Positions 58,743 through 64,000 of a DNA stretch of 64,000 nt are shown piece by piece. Both the position numbers and the translations under genes were made by a program. Location: the NCBI RefSeq assembly GCF_015354405.1, contig NZ_JADKYP010000022.1:1-64000 (forward strand), written 5' to 3'. Each line of letters starts with the position of its first letter. Position 1 is the stretch's first letter. The notes below the pieces were generated by a model that worked only from the letters and a program-made list of their open reading frames with translations, did no database searches and was not told where the DNA came from. Source of the DNA: Nocardia sp. BSTN01 (GTDB lineage: Bacteria > Actinomycetota > Actinomycetes > Mycobacteriales > Mycobacteriaceae).

Positions 58743-58754
58743 GATCGATTAATC

Positions 58755-58782
58755 TACAGTACAACTGCGCAGTGTTACTGTA
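58755..58782. promoter_or_regulatory. 28-bp near-perfect MarR operator
   Basis: The element runs from TACAGTACAACTGC to GCAGTGTTACTGTA and is symmetric at 24 of 28 positions around the centre CTGCGCAG. It lies 12 bp before the MarR start and 42 bp before the esterase ATG, so one bound dimer pair could repress both genes. Confidence 0.75.
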
Positions 58783-58824
58783 TTGATTCGACGGCGAACG
58801 GGCACGCCGCACAGAGGGGAGCCG

Positions 58825-59727
58825 ATGAGCGCCGCACTGATTCCGGGCGAGCTGACCCACGACGGCCGGCCGCGCAGCTTCCACCTGCGGTCACCCCGGG
58901 AACCGGACAGTCCGCTGATCGTGGCGTTGCACGGAAATATGGGACCGGATGCCGAACGCGGCGGTCTGCTCATGCACGACTGGACCCGATTCGCCGATCA
59001 CGCCGAGGACTGGGGCGTCGGTGTCGTGTATCCCGACGGTTGCTGCGGCAGTTGGGCCGACGGCCGCGGCGTCACGGCCGCGGAGGAGAACGGGGTCGAC
59101 GATGTGGGGTTCCTGCGCAGCCTGATCGACTGGTGCGCGGACACGTACGGGACCGCGGCCGATCGAACACTGGTGGCCGGAATATCCAACGGCGCCTTCA
59201 TGTCTCATCGACTCGCGCTCGAATGCAGCGAACGGGTCGCCGTCCTCGCCGCGGTGGCCGGGGCGCTGCCCGCCGACCTGACCGCGGCGCGCCCGACCCA
59301 TGCGGTGTCGGCGATGCTGATCAACGGCGATGCCGATCCCTTGGTCCCGCTCGCGGGCGGCCACTCCCGCCACCGCGGGCCGAACGGTGAACCGCGCGGA
59401 CGGATTCTCGGCGCCGCCGCGACCGCCGACCACTGGGCGCGCCTCGACCGGTGCACGAGCGACCGAACCACCGTCACGACCACCGGCTCGCGCCGCGTCA
59501 CCGCCGCCCACGGCATCGCCGGTACCACCGTCACGGCATGGACGGTTTTCGGCGGCGGCCACACCTGGCCGGGCGTCGCCGTGCCGGAGGAATGGGCCGG
59601 TACTCCCGGCGCGGCATCCACCCTGGAATTCGATGCCACAGTCGAAATCCATCACTTCGCCCGCCCGCTCCTGCGACCGGCGGCGCGGCGGCTACTTCCA
59701 CCCCGGTCGGAGAAGGAGAACCGATGA
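58825..59727 (+). CDS. PHB-depolymerase-family esterase (LpqC-like)
   Basis: The product is 300 residues, an alpha/beta hydrolase: oxyanion segment LIVALHGNMGPD, nucleophile elbow GISNGAFMSH (Ser121), a catalytic aspartate in NGDADPLVPL and histidine in GGGHTWPG. The family includes poly(3-hydroxybutyrate) depolymerases, feruloyl esterases and LpqC of mycobacteria. LpqC is a lipoprotein, but no signal peptide or lipobox is present here, so this copy is probably cytoplasmic. AGAGGGGAG precedes the ATG. It is coupled to the PEBP gene (ATGA) and controlled by the divergent MarR. Confidence 0.9.
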   Translation: MSAALIPGELTHDGRPRSFHLRSPREPDSPLIVALHGNMGPDAERGGLLMHDWTRFADHAEDWGVGVVYPDGCCGSWADGRGVTAAEENGVDDVGFLRSLIDWCADTYGTAADRTLVAGISNGAFMSHRLALECSERVAVLAAVAGALPADLTAARPTHAVSAMLINGDADPLVPLAGGHSRHRGPNGEPRGRILGAAATADHWARLDRCTSDRTTVTTTGSRRVTAAHGIAGTTVTAWTVFGGGHTWPGVAVPEEWAGTPGAASTLEFDATVEIHHFARPLLRPAARRLLPPRSEKENR

Positions 59728-60290
59728 GTATTCTCGGCAAGCTGCTCGCCCATCGCCGCGCCGGTGAATCGGAACTGGCATGGAATCAGCCGAACTTGCT
59801 CGGCGGCACTGCTTTTCGACTCACGAGTCCGGACTTCGAGCCGGAGACCACGCTCGACATCCGGCACGCCTCCCGCCGGATCGGCGGCGCCGACGAGTCT
59901 CCCGCCTTGAGCTGGAGCGGCGCGCCCGACACTGCGACGGGCTATCTGCTGGTCGTCGAGGATCCCGACGCTCCGATGCGGAAGCCGTTCGTGCACTGCG
60001 TCGCGTTGCTCGAGCCGTCGGTGCGGAACCTGTCCCGCAACGCGTTACGCGCCGATACCGACGAAGCGGGCGTGCGGGTACTGCGGTCCGGATTCGGCCG
60101 CGGGTACCTGGGCCCCGCGCCGGTCAAGGGGCACGGACCGCACCGGTACGTCTTCGAGTTGTTCGCCCTCGGCGCACCCCTCACCACCGCCGCGGGCAAA
60201 CCCGTCGAGAGTGCGAAACCCCGGCAGGTGTTCGCGGCCGCACAGGCGGTGGGCCGGGCGAGGATCGACGGATTCTACGAACGTCGCTGA
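59724..60290 (+). CDS. YbhB/YbcL-type PEBP protein
   Basis: The product is 188 residues with the bacterial phosphatidylethanolamine-binding-protein signatures: RLTSPDFEPETTLDIRHA, ESPALSWSGAPDTATGYLLVVEDPDAP, FVHCVALLEPS, and GYLGPAPVKGHGPHRYVFELFALG. PEBP-like proteins bind anionic or phospholipid-type ligands and some are kinase or protease modulators. AGAAGGAGAA lies before the ATG, which overlaps the esterase stop. The pair probably acts on a lipid-like or polyester substrate, judging from the operon alone. Confidence 0.92.
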   Translation: MSILGKLLAHRRAGESELAWNQPNLLGGTAFRLTSPDFEPETTLDIRHASRRIGGADESPALSWSGAPDTATGYLLVVEDPDAPMRKPFVHCVALLEPSVRNLSRNALRADTDEAGVRVLRSGFGRGYLGPAPVKGHGPHRYVFELFALGAPLTTAAGKPVESAKPRQVFAAAQAVGRARIDGFYERR

Positions 60291-60293
60291 GGC

Positions 60294-61241
60294 TCAGGAC
60301 ATGCCGTTCGGCCGATAGCTGCGCAGCGCCTGCCGCAGGACCGTCAGACGCTGTTCGCGAAAGTCCGTCCGGTCCTGTTCGATGGCGTCCAGCACGTCGA
60401 GTGCGGGATCGGCACACGCCCAGAAGCGCAGCTTGTTCTCGATGACGGGCCCGAGATCCTTTGCCCGACACCGCTGGATCTCGCGCACGAACTCGTGCCC
60501 CGCCTCCGGGTACAGGTAGCAGAGGTCGTAGTCGGGGTCACCGATCTCGACATCGCCGAAGTCGATCAAGCCGCTGATCGTGCCGCCGCTGATCAACAGG
60601 TGATCCAGGCTCAGATCGGCATGGATGAGCGTCGGTTCGAAGGCGAAGTTGGCATCGTCGTCGAGGTATCGCTGCCATGCTCCGGACAGCTCCGCGGCCT
60701 CGGCCGCCTCCAGCAACGGAAGCACCTCGGCACGAACGGACTTCAGATCCGCGGCGAAATCACCTCGCAGATCGGTGACCTCGACACCGAAGTCCCGGGC
60801 GCGGTCCACCGGAAACGAGTGGACCCGTTCGATCAACACCGCGATCGTCCGTGCGGTATCGGCACGCAGCAGTCCCCGCTCGGCCCATTCGGCTTCATCG
60901 AGCGATTCGCCCGGCACGAGCGGATACACGCAGAACTGCCCCGGCCCCAGCGGATTCGGCGCGGTGAACAGGAACTGCGGAATCGGCACCGGCAGCAGCG
61001 GGGCCAACTCCGGAAGCAACCCGGCCTCGCGGGCGATCCCTTCCGCCCCGTGCGGGTCCTGCGGCAGGCGCAGCACATAGGCCTCTTCCGCCGAATCCAG
61101 CTGGAGCGCAACGCTGTCCAAACCCGCGCCCAGCAGGCGCAGTGCACCGTCCGCCAACTCCGGCCGGGGCGAGTCCGCCAGAGCGCCGCGTACCCGGGCC
61201 TGCCAATCGGGAGGAAGTTCCACGCTCGCGCGCATGTCCAT
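60294..61241 (-). CDS. Aminoglycoside-phosphotransferase-family protein
   Basis: The product is 315 residues with an APH/choline-kinase-like fold: an ATP-site strand DSAEEAYVLRLPQDPHGAEGIAREAGLL, the catalytic loop TLIHADLSLDHLL (Asp as base) and the metal-binding GLIDFGDVEIGDPDYDL. APH-family kinases phosphorylate small molecules; many genomic copies do not confer resistance. The substrate is unknown. The ATG at 61241 has a second in-frame ATG two codons later and no strong ribosome-binding site. It ends 3 bp after the convergent PEBP gene. Confidence 0.88.
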   Translation of the reverse strand: MDMRASVELPPDWQARVRGALADSPRPELADGALRLLGAGLDSVALQLDSAEEAYVLRLPQDPHGAEGIAREAGLLPELAPLLPVPIPQFLFTAPNPLGPGQFCVYPLVPGESLDEAEWAERGLLRADTARTIAVLIERVHSFPVDRARDFGVEVTDLRGDFAADLKSVRAEVLPLLEAAEAAELSGAWQRYLDDDANFAFEPTLIHADLSLDHLLISGGTISGLIDFGDVEIGDPDYDLCYLYPEAGHEFVREIQRCRAKDLGPVIENKLRFWACADPALDVLDAIEQDRTDFREQRLTVLRQALRSYRPNGMS

Positions 61242-61334
61242 GTCCGCATCGTAGAACCGGTGTCCAGCGGTTATCGCCGCCCGGCGATCCGCGCAGGCGG
61301 GCGGGCGGGGTGACGGCCGTCTAAGATCGGCGGC

Positions 61335-61781
61335 GTGCCGGAATCCGGGAGCTCAGTACCCGCCTCGGTCCAGGTGTGGCGGGCGCTGCAGCGGGTGTAC
61401 GTCGACCTGCGCCCGGAACTGGATGCCGAACTGCGCCGGGGCCACGGCATGCCCGCCAGCTGGTACGACATGCTCGTGGAACTCGCGGGCACCACCCGCC
61501 TGCGGATGAGCGACCTCGGGGAGACCATGGTGCTCAGCCGCACCCGGGTGAGCCGGCTGGTCACCGAATTGGAGGCGCGCGGCCTGGTCACTCGCGAAAC
61601 CAATCCCGCGGACGGCCGATCGGCGTATGTCGCCATCACCGCGGCCGGGCGGCAGCGGTTGCACGAGGCCACCCCGCACCACCACGCGGTCGTCGATCAG
61701 CATTTCGCCGGTCTGGCCGCCGACGAACTCGGCGCCCTCGCCACCGCCCTGCACAAGGTGCTCGCCGACGACCGGCCTTGA
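61335..61781 (+). CDS. MarR-family regulator
   Basis: The product is 148 residues: helix VQVWRALQRVYVDLRPELDAELRRGHGMPASWYDMLVELA, recognition region LRMSDLGETMVLSRTRVSRLVTELEARGLVTR, wing NPADGRSAYVAITAAGRQRL. It starts with GTG. It lies 22 bp upstream of the MBL-fold hydrolase gene on the same strand, so it may regulate and be co-transcribed with it. No clear palindrome was found in the 93-bp upstream spacer. Confidence 0.9.
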   Translation: MPESGSSVPASVQVWRALQRVYVDLRPELDAELRRGHGMPASWYDMLVELAGTTRLRMSDLGETMVLSRTRVSRLVTELEARGLVTRETNPADGRSAYVAITAAGRQRLHEATPHHHAVVDQHFAGLAADELGALATALHKVLADDRP

Positions 61782-61803
61782 CCCGGTCGCGCACAATGGA
61801 CCG

Positions 61804-62766
61804 ATGTCCGCTCTCTCGACGGTGCTCGACCCGCTTCGGCACACCGCCGGCTATGCCCGCTACTTCCTGAACAAGAGCGCGCGCGACCGCGAGGACGCGC
61901 AGGCGTTGCGCGAGCTCGAGGCCCGGCCGCTCCCGCTGCCGGCCGGTCTGGAGATCGAATGGCTGGGCACCGCCGGATACCGGATGACCTACGAGGGCGT
62001 GACGCTGCTCGTCGATCCGTTCCTCACCCGGGTGCCGCTGTCGACGGTGGTACGCCGCCGCACGGCACTTCCCGATCCCACATCGATCGACCGCTTCCTG
62101 CCGGGCCTCGACAAGGTGGCGGGAATCGTTGTCGGACACGGTCATTGGGATCATGCCTTGGACGCACCCGAGCTCGCGCGCCGCTTCGGCTGCGCGGTCT
62201 ACGGCTCACGATCGGTGCGCAATCTCATGGATCTGCACGGGCTCGGCGAGCGCGGTGTGGAGGTGGAACCGTACCGTCGCTACGAACTCGGGCCGTTCAC
62301 GGTGACCTTCGTGCCGAGCGTGCATTCGAAGATCCCCTTCGGCACCCGGATCCCGTCCCCCGGCGACACCAGTTGCGATTACCTGGCCGCACTGGCGCCG
62401 ATGGCCTACGGCTGCGGACAGACCTGGGGCATCCACATCGCGGTGGCCGGTGTCGAGATCTATCACCAGGGCAGCGCCGACCTCGTCGACGAGGCGATCC
62501 GGCATCGCGACGTCGACATCTTCCTCGCCGGGGTGGCCGGACGGTCGGTGACGCCGGACTACTGGCGCCGGATCCTGACCCGGCTGCGCCCCGCCACCGT
62601 GGTGCCCATGCACTACGACGATTTCCTGCGGCCGCTCGACGCCTCGATGGGCTTCACCATCGATATCGCCCTGGCCTCGGTGCCCGACGAGATCGGCGCC
62701 GTGAGCCGCGCGATCGACGTGGTCGCCCTGCCGGTGCTCAGTCCTCGCGCACCCGGCGGCCGATGA
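61804..62766 (+). CDS. MBL-fold metallo-hydrolase (UlaG-like)
   Basis: The product is 320 residues with the metallo-beta-lactamase fold: EIEWLGTAGYRMTYEGVTLLVDPFLTR, the zinc motif GHGHWDHALDAPELARRFG, later ligand histidines in VHSKIPFG and VPMHYDDFLRPL. It resembles UlaG-type lactonases and actinobacterial phospholipase-like members. The substrate is not evident. The ATG at 61804 is 22 bp after a MarR gene. The 3' end overlaps the convergent methyltransferase gene by 29 bp. Confidence 0.87.
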   Translation: MSALSTVLDPLRHTAGYARYFLNKSARDREDAQALRELEARPLPLPAGLEIEWLGTAGYRMTYEGVTLLVDPFLTRVPLSTVVRRRTALPDPTSIDRFLPGLDKVAGIVVGHGHWDHALDAPELARRFGCAVYGSRSVRNLMDLHGLGERGVEVEPYRRYELGPFTVTFVPSVHSKIPFGTRIPSPGDTSCDYLAALAPMAYGCGQTWGIHIAVAGVEIYHQGSADLVDEAIRHRDVDIFLAGVAGRSVTPDYWRRILTRLRPATVVPMHYDDFLRPLDASMGFTIDIALASVPDEIGAVSRAIDVVALPVLSPRAPGGR

Positions 62767-63394
62767 GCAGATGAGCCGGAATCGGCTGCCGGTCGATCTG
62801 CCGGTGTTCGACCGCCAGCCCGGCTCGTTCCAGCGCATCCGATACGTCGTCGACCGGCCGCAACCGGAAGCCGTGCGCGGTGAACGGCATTCGCGCCATC
62901 GCCACCGGATCCCCGATACCGACCACCACCCGGCCGCCGGGGCGCAGCACGCGCGCCAACTCCGCGCAGGCCCGGTCCAGATCATCGACGAAATAGACGG
63001 TATTCACCGTGATCGCCGCGTCCAGGCTCGCCGAGGCGAGCGGTAATTCGGTGAGTCCGCCCTCGACGATCCGCAGCCGGCCGGTGCCGATGTCACGGGT
63101 GAAGCGAGCCCGGGCCCGCGCCGACATATCCGGAGAGATCTCCACACCGTGCACGGTCCCGGCCTCGCCGACCTCGCGCAGCAGGATCGACAGCCCCACA
63201 CCGCCGCCGAAACCGATATCGGCCGCGGTCTGGCCCGCACCCACCTCGGCCGCCTCGATCGCGGCGTCGATGGCGAAGCGATTGGCCCGGTTCAGCATCC
63301 GCGCGACCACCTTGCCCAGCACCCCGTGCGGATTGCCCAGCTGCGCGGCGACCGTGGACATAGCGCGCGTGACAAGGGAATTCATGCCACGCAT
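62738..63394 (-). CDS. Class I SAM-dependent methyltransferase
   Basis: The product is 218 residues with motif I AADIGFGGGVGLSILL, an acidic residue at the end of the second strand (GVEISPDMSARARARF), DAAITVNTVYFVDDLDRACAELARVLRPGG and a methyltransferase-11 type C-terminus. It is like many actinobacterial ubiE-type enzymes acting on lipids or small molecules; substrate unknown. Two starts are possible (63394 or 63385); neither has a strong ribosome-binding site and the longer is given. It is divergent from the second VIT1-family gene. Confidence 0.87.
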   Translation of the reverse strand: MRGMNSLVTRAMSTVAAQLGNPHGVLGKVVARMLNRANRFAIDAAIEAAEVGAGQTAADIGFGGGVGLSILLREVGEAGTVHGVEISPDMSARARARFTRDIGTGRLRIVEGGLTELPLASASLDAAITVNTVYFVDDLDRACAELARVLRPGGRVVVGIGDPVAMARMPFTAHGFRLRPVDDVSDALERAGLAVEHRQIDRQPIPAHLLIGRRVRED

Positions 63395-63486
63395 GCTACC
63401 GATAGGGAGTGCGCCGCACCGGCGGTCGCGGCTCGCCTGCGGCGCGGATCCACCGCCCGGCCCGGTCGGCGGCCTACTCTGCATCC

Positions 63487-64000
63487 GTGGACGACTCCGA
63501 CAATGTGCGCGACACCGGGAGCTGGAAACATCCGCACGAACCGCACGGCGGAGGTTTCGCGTCCCGGCTGAACTGGTTGCGCGCCGGGGTGCTGGGCGCC
63601 AACGACGGCATCGTGTCGACCGCGGGCCTGGTGGTGGGTGTCGCCTCGGCCACCGCGGCCACCACGCCCATCCTCACCGCGGGTGTGGCCGGGCTGGTCG
63701 CGGGTGCGCTGTCGATGGCGGTCGGCGAATACGTCTCGGTCAGCACCCAGCGCGACAGCGAACGCGCCCTGCTGTCGCAGGAGAAGCGCGAACTCGCCGA
63801 AGACCCCGATTACGAACTCGCCGAGTTGACCCAGATCTATCGGCACAAGGGGCTCACGGAGGCGACCGCGCGGCAGGTCGCGCGGGAATTGACCGCACAC
63901 GATGCCTTCGCCGCCCACGCCGAGGCGGAATTGGGCCTGGACCCGAACGAGTTGACCAATCCGTGGCAGGCCGCGTTCTCCTCCGCGGTCTCGTTCACCT
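63487..64000 (+). CDS. VIT1/CCC1-family transporter, second copy (3' truncated by window edge)
   Basis: The frame is open from a GTG at 63487 to the window end; 171 residues are visible. They match the protein encoded at 37649-38353: LNWLRAGVLGANDGIVSTAGLVVGVAS, AGALSMAVGEYVSVSTQRDSER, then the Glu-rich metal-binding hairpin (ELAELTQIYRHKGL, AHAEAELGLDPNELTNPW). It is expected to export Fe2+ or Mn2+ across the membrane. Two copies in 26 kb imply gene duplication or distinct metal control. No IdeR-like palindrome was seen upstream of this copy. Confidence 0.88.
   Translation, partial: MDDSDNVRDTGSWKHPHEPHGGGFASRLNWLRAGVLGANDGIVSTAGLVVGVASATAATTPILTAGVAGLVAGALSMAVGEYVSVSTQRDSERALLSQEKRELAEDPDYELAELTQIYRHKGLTEATARQVARELTAHDAFAAHAEAELGLDPNELTNPWQAAFSSAVSFT

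Noticed and set aside
1-64000. Mobile elements, CRISPR arrays, prophage or integration sites
   Set aside because: No transposase, integrase, phage structural gene, regularly spaced repeat or terminal inverted repeat was found; the only long repeat is within the paralogous exporters.

Overview
The window is GC-rich chromosomal DNA from a mycolate-type actinobacterium, most likely Nocardia or a close relative. The pointers are F420-linked enzymes (an LLM-type oxidoreductase and a PPOX-fold protein), Mce-family proteins with a Mce-associated protein, a FadD32-like fatty-acyl-AMP ligase beside a KasA-like ketosynthase, an EthA-like monooxygenase, KstR- and KstR2-like operator matches, and a conservon. 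No insertion sequence, prophage, CRISPR array, rRNA or complete tRNA was seen. Genes are tightly packed, with many 4-bp start/stop overlaps.

Region 1 (1-14.7 kb): the 3' end of a 3-hydroxyacyl-CoA dehydrogenase gene; a minus-strand SDR, LLM and SnoaL-like group with a KstR-like box; a complete conservon (histidine-kinase-like ATPase, roadblock protein, DUF742 protein, small GTPase) followed by a CYP157-like P450 that lacks the ExxR arginine and a canonical CYP154-like P450, closed by a perfect terminator hairpin; a secreted CocE/NonD hydrolase; a TerD protein; and an acyl-CoA synthetase divergent from a PucR-type regulator.

Region 2 (14.7-31.1 kb): a MarR regulator, a DHA2-type MFS exporter with three C-terminal regulatory-type beta-sandwich repeats, and a YceI protein carrying the same kind of domain. 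A paralogous exporter lies 10 kb away and shares a 323-bp tract differing at one base, whose codon choice is unlike its surroundings. Between them lie a transglycosylase-like protein, a DUF475/TerC-like membrane protein, LipB, and an XRE regulator, aminotransferase and PNT-alpha-like dehydrogenase operon facing an unknown repeat-bearing protein.

Region 3 (31.1-46.3 kb): a thiolase; an acyl-chain group (FadD32-like ligase, ketosynthase, acyl-ACP desaturase); a VIT1-family transporter behind a palindromic operator; an alkylation-damage operon (Ogt, 2OG-Fe(II) oxygenase, Ada-type zinc domain without the methyl-acceptor cysteine); an EthA-like Baeyer-Villiger monooxygenase divergent from an AraC regulator; and SnoaL, SDR and TetR genes with recognisable operators.

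Region 4 (46.3-64 kb): a Clp ATPase with a ClpC-type middle domain but no visible ClpP-docking loop; solitary ctaD and a YidC paralogue; a KstR2-box operon; a truncated mce cluster in which an isoprenylcysteine-methyltransferase-like N-terminus is fused in frame to the tail of an Mce protein; a MarR-controlled esterase and PEBP operon; and a second VIT1-family gene that runs off the window.
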